Positions 41,628 to 51,363 of a stretch of DNA of 64,000 nt are shown one piece after another. The first letter of the stretch is position 1; each line of letters starts with the position of its first letter. A program made the translations under genes and the position numbers. Below the pieces are notes generated by a model that saw nothing but the letters and a program-made list of their open reading frames with translations, was not told where the DNA came from and ran no database searches. Origin of the DNA: Acidocella aquatica (GTDB lineage Bacteria; Pseudomonadota; Alphaproteobacteria; Acetobacterales; Acetobacteraceae); contig NZ_BSOS01000065.1 in assembly GCF_030160635.1 (NCBI RefSeq), positions 209,930 through 273,929 of the forward strand. The letters run 5' to 3'.

Positions 41628-42770
41628 ATGACGTTAGCTCCTTACGCGGTGCAGGCGGCGCGCTCGCGCGGCCGGCAATTTGCTGAAATCCACTCCGATG
41701 ACCGCAGCCCCTATCAGCGCGACCGCGACCGCGTGGTGCACTGCTCGGCCTTTCGCAAGCTGCAATACAAAACCCAGGTGTTCGTCACCCGCGAGGGCGA
41801 TTTCTACCGCACCCGGCTCACCCATAGCCTGGAGGTGGCGCAGATCGCGCGCAGCATCGCGCGCAAGCTGGGGCTGGATGAGGACCTGACCGAGTGCCTC
41901 GCTTTGGCGCATGATCTGGGGCATCCGCCCTTTGGCCACGCGGGCGAGCGCGGCCTGAACGAGGCGCTGGAAGCCTTTGGCGGGTTTGACCATAACGCGC
42001 AGAGTTTGCGTGTTGTAACTCTGTTGGAGCATCGCTACGCCGCGTTCGACGGGCTGAATTTAAGCTGGGAGACGCTGGAGGGCCTGGCCAAGCACAACGG
42101 GCCGCTCAGCAACCCGCCGGCCTATATCGCCGCGTTTGATGTCAAATATCCGCTGGACCTGCTGCGCCAGACCTCAGCCGAGGCGCAGGTGGCGGCCTTC
42201 GCCGACGACATCGCCTACAACACCCATGACATGGACGACGGCCTGCGCGCCGGGCTGTTCGGCTTTGCCGACATTGCCCATCTGCCGCTGATCGGCGAGG
42301 CGCTGCGCGAATCCCAGGCGGTGACTGAGCAGACCAACCGCATCCGCCATGAGCTGAGCCGCCGCATGATCAACGCCCTGGTGCATGACGTGCTGCGCGA
42401 AAGTGCCGCCCGGCTGGCGGCGCTGGCGCCGGTGGATGCCGATGCCATCCGCGATGCCGCCGCGCCGGTGATCGGCTTCTCCCCCACCCTGGCGGCGGCG
42501 AACCGGGAGATCAAAAAATTCCTGTTCGAGCGGATGTACCGCCACTGGCGTGTTAACCGCATGACACATAAGGCCCGGGTGGTGACCACCGAACTGGGCA
42601 AGCTGCTGCTGGAGCGCCCGTATCTGTTGCCTGACGACTGGCGGGTGCGCGCGGGGGAGCCTGGCAGCGCGCAGGCCGCCGTCGCGGTGCGCGACTATGT
42701 GGCGGGCATGACCGACCGCTACGCCTTGGATGAATACGCAAGACTGACCAACCCGGCAGTGCCGGCCTGA
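41628..42770 (+). CDS. deoxyguanosinetriphosphate triphosphohydrolase-like protein
   Basis: An HD-domain dNTP triphosphohydrolase of 380 residues. Seen: RTRLTHSLEVAQIARSI with the first metal His, ALAHDLGHPPFGHAGERG with the HD pair, and GGFDHNAQSLRVVTLLE. It cleaves dNTPs to nucleoside and tripolyphosphate and helps to set dNTP pools. The size is that of the Dgt-like subfamily rather than the longer E. coli Dgt. argS follows by 4 bases, an order conserved in alphaproteobacteria. Confidence 0.93.
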   Translation: MTLAPYAVQAARSRGRQFAEIHSDDRSPYQRDRDRVVHCSAFRKLQYKTQVFVTREGDFYRTRLTHSLEVAQIARSIARKLGLDEDLTECLALAHDLGHPPFGHAGERGLNEALEAFGGFDHNAQSLRVVTLLEHRYAAFDGLNLSWETLEGLAKHNGPLSNPPAYIAAFDVKYPLDLLRQTSAEAQVAAFADDIAYNTHDMDDGLRAGLFGFADIAHLPLIGEALRESQAVTEQTNRIRHELSRRMINALVHDVLRESAARLAALAPVDADAIRDAAAPVIGFSPTLAAANREIKKFLFERMYRHWRVNRMTHKARVVTTELGKLLLERPYLLPDDWRVRAGEPGSAQAAVAVRDYVAGMTDRYALDEYARLTNPAVPA

Positions 42771-42774
42771 AAGA

Positions 42775-44514
42775 GTGATGATGACCGAGAATTTGTTTGC
42801 CCAGGCCCGCGCCTGGGTGCTGGATGAGTTGACCGCCCTGCTGCCGGGCCTGCCGGAGGAGATTTTGTCCCGCGTCGAGGTGACACCGACCAAGGACTCC
42901 GCCCATGGCGACATGGCCAGCAACGCGGCCATGGTGGCGGCCAAACCGGCGGGCAAAAACCCGCGCGACATCGCCGCCGCGCTGGCCTCCCGCCTCGCCG
43001 CGCGCCCTGGCGTCGCCAAGGCGGAACCGGCCGGGCCGGGGTTTCTCAACCTCACGCTCGAACCTGCTTTGTTGCTGGCGCAGGTGCCTGTGATCCTGGC
43101 CGCGGGCGAGGCTTATGGCCAAGGCGCCGGGCGCGGGCGCGTCAATGTGGAATATGTCTCCGCCAACCCCACCGGGCCGCTGCATGTGGGCCATTGCCGC
43201 GGCGCCGTGGTGGGTGACGCACTGGCCAATCTGCTCGCCAAGGCCGGGTATGCGGTGACGAAGGAATTCTATGTCAACGACGCGGGGGCGCAGGTCATCG
43301 CGCTCGGGCGCTCGGTCTATGTGCGCTATCTGGAGGCGCTGGGGCTCTCGCCGGAGGCCTATATCGATACCGTGACCGGCGGCATGCAATACGGCGGCGC
43401 GTATCTCATTCCCATCGGCGCCGCGCTGGCGGAAAAATATGGCGATGAGTTCGCCGAGACGCCCGAGGCGCATTGGCTCGATACCTTCCGTGACTTCGCC
43501 GTGGCGCAAATGCTGCAGCTTATCCGGGATGATCTGGCGGCGCTGGGTGTCGTGCATGATGTGTTCTCCTCCGAACGCGCGCTCATCGCGGCCGGCGGCG
43601 TGGAACGCGCGCTGCGCCAGTTGAGCGAACGCGGGCTGATCTATGAGGGCGTGCTGGAGCCGCCCAAGGGCAAAACGCCGGAAGACTGGGAGCCGCGCGA
43701 ACAAACTCTGTTCCGCTCCACCGATTTTGGCGACGACGTTGACCGCCCGGTGAGGAAATCCGACGGCAGCAACACCTATTTCGCTAATGATGTCGCCTAC
43801 CACGCCGACAAGATGGCGCGTGGCTTCACCGCGATGATCGATGTGTGGGGCGCCGACCACGGCGGCTATGTGAAGCGCATGCAGGCGGCGGTGAAGGCGC
43901 TGGCGGGAGACACCCCGGCGCGGCTGGATGTGCTGCTGTGCCAGATCGTGCGCGTGATGAAGGACGGCGCCCCGGTGCGCATGAGCAAGCGGGCGGGCAC
44001 CTTCGTCGAACTGCGCGACCTTATCGACGAGGTGGGCCCGGATGCGGTGCGCTTCATCATGCTGATGCGCAAATCGGACGCGCAGATGGATTTCGACCTC
44101 AACGCCGCGGTGGCGCAGACGCGCGATAATCCGGTGTTCTACGTGCAATACGCGCATGCGCGTTGCCGCTCGGTGCTTCGCGCGGCTGGCATCGTGGATG
44201 CGGGGGCGGATTTGTCCTCACTCGCCGCACCCGAGGAGCTGGCGTTGATCCGCCGGCTCATCAACTGGCCTCGCATGGTCGAGCAGGCGGCCGAAGCCCG
44301 CGAGCCGCACCGAATCGCGTTTTATCTGTATGAGCTGGCGGGAGATTTCCACGCGCTGTGGAACGCCGGGCGCGGCGACGCGGCGTTGCGCTTCATCCAG
44401 GCCGAGCGCCCGGTGGAAACGGCGGCGCGGATCGCGCTTGTCGCGGCCACGGCCACTGTGCTGCGCTCCGGCTTCGCGGTGCTGGGCGTCACCCCTGTTG
44501 AGGAGATGAGATAG
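42775..44514 (+). CDS. argS: arginyl-tRNA synthetase
   Basis: Class I synthetase of 579 residues that charges tRNA-Arg. Seen: an N-terminal Add-1-like domain, the HIGH-type motif in SANPTGPLHVGHCRGAVVGD, the VWGADHGGYVKRMQAAVKAL segment, the KMSK-type loop VRMSKRAGTFVELRDLI, and a C-terminal DALR helical domain. Two ATGs are adjacent (42778 is the second); either works. It continues the dgt-like operon, and the next gene begins 2 bases later. Confidence 0.96.
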   Translation: MMMTENLFAQARAWVLDELTALLPGLPEEILSRVEVTPTKDSAHGDMASNAAMVAAKPAGKNPRDIAAALASRLAARPGVAKAEPAGPGFLNLTLEPALLLAQVPVILAAGEAYGQGAGRGRVNVEYVSANPTGPLHVGHCRGAVVGDALANLLAKAGYAVTKEFYVNDAGAQVIALGRSVYVRYLEALGLSPEAYIDTVTGGMQYGGAYLIPIGAALAEKYGDEFAETPEAHWLDTFRDFAVAQMLQLIRDDLAALGVVHDVFSSERALIAAGGVERALRQLSERGLIYEGVLEPPKGKTPEDWEPREQTLFRSTDFGDDVDRPVRKSDGSNTYFANDVAYHADKMARGFTAMIDVWGADHGGYVKRMQAAVKALAGDTPARLDVLLCQIVRVMKDGAPVRMSKRAGTFVELRDLIDEVGPDAVRFIMLMRKSDAQMDFDLNAAVAQTRDNPVFYVQYAHARCRSVLRAAGIVDAGADLSSLAAPEELALIRRLINWPRMVEQAAEAREPHRIAFYLYELAGDFHALWNAGRGDAALRFIQAERPVETAARIALVAATATVLRSGFAVLGVTPVEEMR

Positions 44515-44516
44515 GT

Positions 44517-45206
44517 TTGAGCGACCCCGGCGACGACGAATTCATCTACCAGACCCACCGGCCCGCGCAGCCGATGGACCAGGCCGTCCGCAAGATGGTG
44601 CTGGGCGCGGGCGGTGTTTCCGTTCTGGTGATTCTGGTGGCCTTGCTGTGGAGCGGCGTGCGGGCCACGGGGTTTGGCCCGCCGCCGGTCATCGAGCCGC
44701 CGCCGGGGCCGTTGCGCACCGCCCCGGCTGACCCTGGCGGCCTCACGGTGCCGGGCGCCGACCAGCAGATTATGTCCGGCGATGCCACCACCGCCCCGCT
44801 GCAACTGGCACCAGCGCCCCCGCCGCCCGCCGTGGCGCAGTTGGACCAGGCCGCCGGCGTTAACCAGCCGCCCCCGGCGGCTCCCGCGCCCGCAACCCCA
44901 GCGCCCGCCGCCGCGCCGCCCGCCGCCGCGCCCGCGCCAGCCCCCGCCGCGCAGGCAACCGGCCCGGCGCAGGTGCAGCTTGCCGCCACGGCCGATGAAC
45001 CTGGCGCGCAAAGCGTGTGGGACGGGCTGAAGCGCAAAATGCCCGATCTTCTGGCGGGCAAATCGCCGGTTATTCTCCCAGCCGTGGTCAACGGCAAAAG
45101 CATCTGGCGCCTGCGGGTGGATGGGTTTGCTACCCCCGCCGCCGCGCAGGCGTTCTGTGCGTCGGTTATAGCAAAAGGGGCGGCCTGCACCGTCGCGTCG
45201 TTTTGA
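44517..45206 (+). CDS. SPOR-domain membrane protein
   Basis: A 229-residue single-pass protein. A cytoplasmic segment of about 33 residues is followed by one membrane helix (VLGAGGVSVLVILVALLW), a long Pro/Ala-rich periplasmic linker (about residues 60-155) and a C-terminal SPOR domain (residues ~160-229, with WRLRVDGFATPAAAQAFC). SPOR domains bind denuded glycan strands at the septum. The start is TTG 44517. It sits between argS and nagZ, both linked by tiny gaps or overlaps, as in many alphaproteobacteria. Confidence 0.87.
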   Translation: MSDPGDDEFIYQTHRPAQPMDQAVRKMVLGAGGVSVLVILVALLWSGVRATGFGPPPVIEPPPGPLRTAPADPGGLTVPGADQQIMSGDATTAPLQLAPAPPPPAVAQLDQAAGVNQPPPAAPAPATPAPAAAPPAAAPAPAPAAQATGPAQVQLAATADEPGAQSVWDGLKRKMPDLLAGKSPVILPAVVNGKSIWRLRVDGFATPAAAQAFCASVIAKGAACTVASF

Positions 45207-46057
45207 AGCCGGTGATCCTCGGCATTTCGGGCTTGCGTCTGCTGGCCGAAGAGCGGGCATTGTTGCGCGCGCATCGCCCAAGGGGCGTCATTTTGTTCAG
45301 CCGCAACATTCAAGATAGACATCAATTATCTGAACTTACAGCAGAATTACGTGAAGTGCTGCCCTCCGGCGCGGTGCTGATGGTCGACCAGGAGGGCGGC
45401 CGCGTCGCCCGGCTGCGCCCACCCCACTGGCCGGCACTGTCCGCCGCGGGGACGCTGACAACCCCCGAGGCCGCCTATGCCCATGGCCTTGCGCTTGGCC
45501 ACATGGTGCGCGAGGCCGGTTTCGATATCGCCGCCGCCCCGGTGCTGGACCTGCGCCACCCCGGCGCCAGCGATATCATCGGCGACCGCGCCTTCTCGCA
45601 CGACCCGCAGGTGGTGGCGCGGCTCGGCGCGGAAATGGCGCGCGGCATTATCGCGGCGGGGGTTATCCCGGTGATGAAGCACATCCCCGGCCATGGCCGC
45701 GCAATGGTGGACAGCCATCTGGCCCTGCCACGGGTCGGCGCGGCGGATCTGAGCGCCGATTTTTATCCTTTCGCGCAGAATAAAAACCTGCCCTGGGCGA
45801 TGACGGCGCATGTCATCTACGAGCATCTCGACCCGCAAAACCCGGCCACGATTTCCCCCAGAGTGATCCGTGACATCATTCGCGGCGAAATTGGCTTCTC
45901 CGGCACGCTGGTGAGCGATGATCTCGCCATGCACGCACTCTCCGGCACCCCGGCCGAGCGCGCGCTGGCGGCGCTGGCGGCGGGGTGCGACATTGCTCTG
46001 TATTGCCCTGGCGGCATGGCGGGCAACACCCAGATTCTGGAAGCCCTGCGCGCATGA
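45203..46057 (+). CDS. nagZ: beta-N-acetylhexosaminidase NagZ
   Basis: GH3 enzyme of 284 residues that removes GlcNAc from anhydro-muropeptides in peptidoglycan recycling. Seen: LMVDQEGGRVARLRPP, the MKHIPGHGRAMVDSHLALP motif with the family's flexible catalytic loop, and LVSDDLAMHAL with the nucleophile Asp. The TTG start at 45203 overlaps the SPOR gene's stop by four bases. AnmK, encoded elsewhere in the window, handles the anhydro-MurNAc produced. The M50 protease gene follows with a four-base overlap. Confidence 0.93.
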   Translation: MKPVILGISGLRLLAEERALLRAHRPRGVILFSRNIQDRHQLSELTAELREVLPSGAVLMVDQEGGRVARLRPPHWPALSAAGTLTTPEAAYAHGLALGHMVREAGFDIAAAPVLDLRHPGASDIIGDRAFSHDPQVVARLGAEMARGIIAAGVIPVMKHIPGHGRAMVDSHLALPRVGAADLSADFYPFAQNKNLPWAMTAHVIYEHLDPQNPATISPRVIRDIIRGEIGFSGTLVSDDLAMHALSGTPAERALAALAAGCDIALYCPGGMAGNTQILEALRA

Positions 46058-46740
46058 GCACTGGCACCCTGGAAGTCATCCTCGCGCTGGTCATCTCCGT
46101 GGTGCTGCACGAGCTGGCGCATGGCGCGGTGGCGCGGCTGCTGGGCGACACCACGGCGCAACAGGCCGGGCGGCTCACGCTCAACCCGTTGAAACACATC
46201 GACCCGTTCGGCAGCATCCTCTTTCCGTTGATCCTGGCGGTGGGCCAGCTCACCACTCTTGGCCATGTCGCCTTCATGTATGGCTGGGCGAAGCCCGTGC
46301 CGGTCAACCCCATGGAATTGCGGCTAAATGGCGCGCGCCATCCGCGCCAGTTGATGGCGGTGGTGGCCGCCGCCGGGCCGCTGATGAACTTCGCCCTGGC
46401 GGTGCTCGGCGGGTTTTTGTTAAATACCGGGCAAGCCATTGATTTTCTGGTTTATTTTATTGAAATAAACCTTGTGCTGGGGCTTTTTAACCTCTTCCCC
46501 ATGCCGCCGATGGATGGCGGGCGCATTGCCGTTGGCGTGCTGCCGCTGCCTGCGGCGCGCTGGCTTTCCGGGTTCGAGCAACGCGGCATTGTGCTGGTTC
46601 TGCTGGTTATTTTCATCCTGCCCCTGGTGCTCGCCCAGTTCGGCGTGCGGTTTGACCCGTTCCAGGAGGCGATGGGCAGGCTTCTGCCCTGGGCGGAGCA
46701 GATCATCCTGCAAATAACGGGGGCGGGCCATGGAAACTGA
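46054..46740 (+). CDS. site-2 protease family (M50) membrane metalloprotease
   Basis: A 228-residue polytopic zinc protease. HELAH near residue 20 (VVLHELAHGAVARLLGD) gives the zinc-binding site, and PMPPMDGGRIAVGV supplies the third ligand Asp. The YGWAKPVPVNPMELR segment and the small size fit the subfamily without PDZ domains, whose substrates are mostly unknown. It starts in a four-base overlap with nagZ and overlaps scpA by 11 bases, a conserved setting. Confidence 0.92.
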   Translation: MSTGTLEVILALVISVVLHELAHGAVARLLGDTTAQQAGRLTLNPLKHIDPFGSILFPLILAVGQLTTLGHVAFMYGWAKPVPVNPMELRLNGARHPRQLMAVVAAAGPLMNFALAVLGGFLLNTGQAIDFLVYFIEINLVLGLFNLFPMPPMDGGRIAVGVLPLPAARWLSGFEQRGIVLVLLVIFILPLVLAQFGVRFDPFQEAMGRLLPWAEQIILQITGAGHGN

Positions 46741-47479
46741 CTCGCTCGTTCTCCAGCTCGAAGGCTTTGAAGGGCCGCTGGACCTGCTGCTGGAGCTGGC
46801 GCGGGCGCAAAAGGTCGATCTGGCGAAAATCTCCATCCTGGCGCTGGTCGAGCAGTTCCTCGCCGTCATCGAGGGTGCGCGCAAAATCCGCCTGGAGCTG
46901 GCGGCGGATTGGCTGGTGATGGCGGCCTGGCTCACCTGGCTGAAGTCGCGCCTGCTGGTTCCAGCCCTTGGCGAGCCGGAGGACGCGGAGAGCGCCGCTG
47001 AAACCCTCGCAGCCCGGCTGGTGGATTTGCAGGCCGTGCGCGCCGCCGCCGCCTGGATGGGCCAGCGCCCTCAACTCGGGTGGGATTTCTTCCATCGCGG
47101 CATTCCCGAGGAACTCACCGAGACAGACCGGAGCCGGTTGCGCCTGGATATGAGCGGGCTGCTCAGCGCCTATCTCGCCGCGCGCCGCCGCGCCGGGGCA
47201 AAATTGCAGTATAAACCCAGGCCGATGGTGTATTTCTCGGTGCAGAACGCGCTGGAGCGCCTGGCCCGGCTGGTCGGCTCGCTGCCCGACTGGTCGAGCC
47301 TGGAGCAGTTTCTGCCCGAGGGGCTGGAAGACGGGATCCCCCGCCGCGCCGCGATCTCGGCCACGTTGATCGCGGGGCTGGAAATGGCCAAGGGGGGGAG
47401 TTTGCAATTGCGCCAGGAACAAATTTTTGGCCCAATTCTGTTGCGTAATACAGGCGAGAGTGAGGCCGGCGATGAGTGA
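46730..47479 (+). CDS. scpA: segregation and condensation protein A
   Basis: The kleisin subunit of the SMC-ScpAB condensin complex, 249 residues. LEGFEGPLDLLLELARAQKVDL at the N terminus is the SMC-neck-binding helix, LVMAAWLTWLKSRLLVP the next helix, and the C-terminal winged-helix region ends near GGSLQLRQEQIFGPI. It bridges the SMC dimer and binds ScpB, whose gene follows with an 8-base overlap. Confidence 0.93.
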   Translation: METDSLVLQLEGFEGPLDLLLELARAQKVDLAKISILALVEQFLAVIEGARKIRLELAADWLVMAAWLTWLKSRLLVPALGEPEDAESAAETLAARLVDLQAVRAAAAWMGQRPQLGWDFFHRGIPEELTETDRSRLRLDMSGLLSAYLAARRRAGAKLQYKPRPMVYFSVQNALERLARLVGSLPDWSSLEQFLPEGLEDGIPRRAAISATLIAGLEMAKGGSLQLRQEQIFGPILLRNTGESEAGDE

Positions 47480-48044
47480 GACAGACCAAACCGAGGCGCT
47501 GCGTCTGGCCGAGGCGGTTATATTCGCGGCCACCCAGCCGGTGACCACGCGCATTCTGGCCAATCTGCTGCCCGAGGCTGCCGATGTGGACGCGGTGATG
47601 GCCGAGCTGACCGCGCTTTATGCGCCGCGCGGGGTTAATCTGGTGCAGGTGGCGGGCGGCTGGCAGTTCCGCACCGCGCCGGACATCGCGCCAGCCTTGC
47701 GCAAGGTGGTGGAGCTGCCGCGCCGCCTGCCGCGCGTGGCGATGGAGACGCTGGCCATCGTCGCCTACCACCAGCCGGTGACCCGCACCGAGATCGAGGA
47801 AATCCGCGGCGCATCGCTCTCCCAGACCACGCTGGACCTGTTGCTGGAAAACGGCCTGGTCACGCCCAAGGGCCGCCGCGAGACCCCCGGCCGCCCCACG
47901 CTCTGGGGCACCACCCCCGCCTTCCTCGCCCAGTTTGGCCTCAACGACCTGCGCGATCTGCCCCGGCGCGAGGAGCTGCTCATCGACCCCTCCGGCTCCT
48001 CGGTTGCAACCCCCGCCCCGGCGGAGGATGGACCCGGCGCATGA
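47472..48044 (+). CDS. scpB: segregation and condensation protein B
   Basis: The second non-SMC condensin subunit, 190 residues, with two winged-helix domains. Seen: ALRLAEAVIFAATQPVTTRI, VNLVQVAGGWQFRTAPD, and RVAMETLAIVAYHQPVTRTE leading to GLVTPKGRRETPGRPTLWGT. ATG 47472 lies inside the scpA end. The stop overlaps the following gamma-glutamylcyclotransferase gene by four bases. Confidence 0.93.
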   Translation: MSETDQTEALRLAEAVIFAATQPVTTRILANLLPEAADVDAVMAELTALYAPRGVNLVQVAGGWQFRTAPDIAPALRKVVELPRRLPRVAMETLAIVAYHQPVTRTEIEEIRGASLSQTTLDLLLENGLVTPKGRRETPGRPTLWGTTPAFLAQFGLNDLRDLPRREELLIDPSGSSVATPAPAEDGPGA

Positions 48045-48712
48045 TCCTGAAGATCACCCGCGAATCGCTGCTGGACGGCACGCTGCGGGCCTACCGGGAG
48101 GCACACGAGATGGTCTGCCCGGGCGACACGCCCCAGCGCACCGAAGCGGAGATGAACGCGCTGCTCAACGCCAGCCTCGCCGGGCATGATCCGGCCCAGG
48201 ATTTATGGGTGTTTGGCTACGGCTCGCTCATCTGGAACCCGGCGTTCGAGCATGTGGAGTGCCGCCCCGCGTTGCTGCATGGCTGGCACCGGCGGTTCTG
48301 CCTTAAAATGTTCATGGGGCGCGGCACGCGCGAGACCCCGGCGCTGGTGCTGGCGCTGGACCGTGGCGGCGCCTGCAAGGGGGTGGCGTTTCGCATAAAA
48401 GCCTCCATGGTGCGCCAGGAGCTGGGGATTCTCTGGCAACGCGAGATGTATGGCGGGGCCTATAACGCCCGCTGGATCGCGCTGCGGGCCGGCGAGGAGC
48501 GTTTCCCGGCGCTTACCTTCGTCATCAACCACGCCCATCCGCGCTACATAAAAGAGCTGAGCGTGGCGGAAACGGCGGCCATGATCGCGGCCGCGAAGGG
48601 GGATATGGGCACCTGCCGGGAGTATCTGGAGAACACCCTGGCGCATCTGCGTCAGCTTGGCCTGAGCGACGCCGGGCTGGCCCGCATCGCCGCCGCTTTG
48701 CCCAACCCCTAA
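48041..48712 (+). CDS. ChaC-like gamma-glutamylcyclotransferase
   Basis: A 223-residue GGCT-fold protein. The FGYGSLIWNPAFEHVECRPALLHGWHRRFC sequence, quoted here only by its core YGSLIW, forms the substrate loop; the later NHAHPRYIKELS region holds the catalytic Glu area. ChaC enzymes cleave glutathione to 5-oxoproline and Cys-Gly. It overlaps scpB by four bases and precedes tatB, which is where tatA would be expected in related genomes. Confidence 0.85.
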   Translation: MILKITRESLLDGTLRAYREAHEMVCPGDTPQRTEAEMNALLNASLAGHDPAQDLWVFGYGSLIWNPAFEHVECRPALLHGWHRRFCLKMFMGRGTRETPALVLALDRGGACKGVAFRIKASMVRQELGILWQREMYGGAYNARWIALRAGEERFPALTFVINHAHPRYIKELSVAETAAMIAAAKGDMGTCREYLENTLAHLRQLGLSDAGLARIAAALPNP

Positions 48713-48733
48713 GGCTCTGCTAGCAAGCGGACA

Positions 48734-49168
48734 ATGTTCGGATTTTCCTGGGGCGAGATTGGTCTGATAATGGCGGTGGCACTGGTTGCCATCGGGCCAA
48801 AGGATTTGCCTGTGGCCATCCGCACGGTCACCAGCCTGATCAAAAAAGCACGCGGCATGGCGGCTGAGTTCCAGGGCCATGTCGATGATATGATGCGCGA
48901 GGCCAATCTGGCCGATGTGAAGGGCGAGCTGAACAAGCTCCGCAATTTTGACTTCAAGAGTGCGGCGGAACAAACGGTCGACCCTGACGGCACGCTGCGC
49001 GACTCGCTCAAAAAAGCCACCGGCGAGGCCGGCGGGACTGAGTTTGTGGCGCCAGCGCCGGTTATTTTGGAGACACCGGATTCCCCGGCCTTCATCCCGC
49101 CTGACGCGGCGCGCAAAAAGCCGGTCCCGGCCTTTATTCCGCCGGGCACCAAACGCTGGGGATTTTAA
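48734..49168 (+). CDS. tatB: Sec-independent protein translocase TatB
   Basis: A 144-residue single-pass protein with an N-terminal helix (FSWGEIGLIMAVALVAIGPK) followed by an amphipathic helix with the GPKDLP motif and a polar tail. TatB forms the twin-arginine signal receptor with TatC. It is followed directly by tatC with no gap. Its C-terminal region is rich in Pro and Ala and ends KRWGF. Confidence 0.93.
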   Translation: MFGFSWGEIGLIMAVALVAIGPKDLPVAIRTVTSLIKKARGMAAEFQGHVDDMMREANLADVKGELNKLRNFDFKSAAEQTVDPDGTLRDSLKKATGEAGGTEFVAPAPVILETPDSPAFIPPDAARKKPVPAFIPPGTKRWGF

Positions 49169-49978
49169 GTGACGGAGCAGGAAGCACCCGAAGCCGCGGC
49201 GGCCGACGAGATCAACGACAAGGAAATGCCCCTGATGGAGCACCTGGCCGAGCTGCGTAAGCGGCTGATGTGGTCAGCGATCACCTTCATCATCGCCTTC
49301 GTGGTCTGCTACCATTTCGCCGCCCGTATCTATGAGTTCCTGGCCGCCCCGCTGGCGCACGCGCTGGAGGCAAGGGGCGAGAAGCCGGAGCTGATCTACA
49401 CCGCGCTGTTCGAGGCGTTTTTCACCTATGTGAAGGTCTCGGTGTTCGCCGCCGCCTTTATCTCCTTCCCCATGATCGCGGGGCAGCTCTGGCTGTTCGT
49501 GGCGCCGGGCCTCTACAAGCGCGAGAAGCGGGCGATGCTGCCCTTCCTCATCGTCACCCCCATCCTGTTCTTCATGGGCGGCGCGCTGGCCTATTATGTA
49601 TTCTTCCCTGTTGCATGGCGCTTCTTCCTCAGCTTCCAGACCAGCGGTGGCAATGGCGATGTGCAGATCGCCCTCATGGCCAAGGTAAGCGATTATCTGA
49701 ACGTGGTGATGAAGCTGATCTTCGCCTTCGGCCTGAGTTTTGAGCTGCCGGTGCTGCTCACCCTGCTGGGGCGCGTGGGCATCGTGAACTCCGCCGCCTT
49801 AAAAAAATACCGCCGCTATGCCTATGTCGGCTGTTTCATCGTGGCCGCCATCATGGCGCCGCCGGATGTGCCCTCGCAGTGTTTAATGGCCGGGTTGTTG
49901 ATCTTTTTGTTCGAGATTTCGCTGTTCGCCGTGAAGATGGTGGAGCCGAAAGTGCCGGTGGAGGCAGAAGATGCATGA
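49169..49978 (+). CDS. tatC: Sec-independent protein translocase TatC
   Basis: A 269-residue protein with six membrane segments and the conserved N-terminal region [20 protein letters not shown], whose Glu and Arg bind the twin-arginine signal. [18 protein letters not shown] and [19 protein letters not shown] are typical. The start is GTG 49169. It overlaps the serS start by 8 bases. Confidence 0.96.
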   Translation: MTEQEAPEAAAADEINDKEMPLMEHLAELRKRLMWSAITFIIAFVVCYHFAARIYEFLAAPLAHALEARGEKPELIYTALFEAFFTYVKVSVFAAAFISFPMIAGQLWLFVAPGLYKREKRAMLPFLIVTPILFFMGGALAYYVFFPVAWRFFLSFQTSGGNGDVQIALMAKVSDYLNVVMKLIFAFGLSFELPVLLTLLGRVGIVNSAALKKYRRYAYVGCFIVAAIMAPPDVPSQCLMAGLLIFLFEISLFAVKMVEPKVPVEAEDA

Positions 49979-51266
49979 TATAAAAGCGATCACCCAGGAC
50001 CCGGCGGCGTTTGACGCGGCGCTGGCCCGGCGGGGGATTTTGCCGCTCTCACGCGAGCTTGGCGAGATGGACGGCGAGCGCCGCGCGGCCGTGGCGCAGC
50101 TGCAGGTGCTCCAGGCCGGCCGCAACGCGCTGGCCAAGCGCATCGGCGAGGCCAAGCGCGCCAAGGAGGATACCAGCGCCCTGGAGGCCGAAGGCGGCGC
50201 CCTGCGCGGCCAGATGGAGGCGCTGGAAGCCGAGGTTCCGCGCCTGGAACTGCTGATCCGCGAGACGCTCGCGGCGATCCCCAATGTGCTCGACGCCGCC
50301 GTGCCGGAAGGCCGCGATGAGACCGCCAACATTGAGGTGAAAACCTGGGGCAAGAAGCCCGAGTTTGCCTTCCCCGCCAAAGAGCATTTCGAGATCGGCG
50401 AGGCCCTCGGGCTGATGGATTTCGCCGGTGCCGCCAAGCTGGCCGGCTCGCGCTTCACCGTGCTGCGCGGCGCCCTGGCCAGGCTGGAGCGCGCGCTTGG
50501 CCAGTTCATGCTCGACACCCACACGGCCGATCATGGCTATAGCGAAACCGTGGTGCCTTTGCTGGTCAACGACAGCGCGATGTTCGGCACCGGCCAGCTG
50601 CCCAAATTCGCCGATGATCTGTTCAAGACCACCGATGGCCGCTGGCTGATCCCCACCGCCGAGGTCTCGTTGACCAATCTGGTGGCAGGCGAAATTCTCC
50701 CCGCCGCGCAATTGCCGGTCCGCGTGACCGCGCTGACCCCCTGTTTCCGCTCCGAGGCAGGCTCCGCCGGGCGCGATGTGCGCGGCATGCTGCGCCAGCA
50801 CCAGTTCTCCAAGGTGGAGCTGGTCAGCATCACCCGCCCCGAGGACTCCGAGGCCGAGCACGAGCGCATGACCGCCTGCGCCGAGCGCATATTGGAAGCC
50901 CTGGAGCTGCCCTATCGCCGCATGTTGCTTTGCGCCGGGGATACCGGATTTTCGGCGGTGAAAACCTACGACCTGGAAGTCTGGCTGCCGGGGCCTGTGC
51001 CCGCGGGCGGGCAACGGCAGGGGATGTACCGTGAGATTTCCTCCTGCTCCAACACCCGCGCCTTCCAGGCCCGCCGCATGAACGCCCGCTACCGCAACGC
51101 CGAGGGCAAGCCCGATTTCGTGCATACGCTCAACGGCTCGGGTGTCGCGGTGGGCCGCGCGCTCATCGCGGTGCTGGAAAACCACCAGAACGAGGACGGT
51201 TCGGTGCGCGTGCCCGCTGTCCTGCGCCCCTATATGGGCGGGCTGGAAATAATTTCCGCGCCATAA
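49971..51266 (+). CDS. serS: seryl-tRNA synthetase
   Basis: Class II synthetase of 431 residues. An N-terminal coiled coil (about residues 30-100) binds the long arm of tRNA-Ser. The catalytic domain has motif 2 ([24 protein letters not shown] region) and motif 3 ([16 protein letters not shown], then the terminal [12 protein letters not shown]). It closes the tatBC-serS operon, an order conserved in alphaproteobacteria. About 100 bases follow before the efflux operon. Confidence 0.96.
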   Translation: MHDIKAITQDPAAFDAALARRGILPLSRELGEMDGERRAAVAQLQVLQAGRNALAKRIGEAKRAKEDTSALEAEGGALRGQMEALEAEVPRLELLIRETLAAIPNVLDAAVPEGRDETANIEVKTWGKKPEFAFPAKEHFEIGEALGLMDFAGAAKLAGSRFTVLRGALARLERALGQFMLDTHTADHGYSETVVPLLVNDSAMFGTGQLPKFADDLFKTTDGRWLIPTAEVSLTNLVAGEILPAAQLPVRVTALTPCFRSEAGSAGRDVRGMLRQHQFSKVELVSITRPEDSEAEHERMTACAERILEALELPYRRMLLCAGDTGFSAVKTYDLEVWLPGPVPAGGQRQGMYREISSCSNTRAFQARRMNARYRNAEGKPDFVHTLNGSGVAVGRALIAVLENHQNEDGSVRVPAVLRPYMGGLEIISAP

Positions 51267-51363
51267 CCCAGGTTACTCTTTGTCATCTTTCCGCAACCTC
51301 CCAGGCGGGACAAGCACCATGTAACTGGATATAGACCAACAGGTTAGGTGGGGAGAATGTAGC

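Noticed and set aside
51267..51363. A regulator operator before the RND operon
   Set aside because: Only a broken dyad is visible, and no regulator gene is adjacent, so there is no real support.
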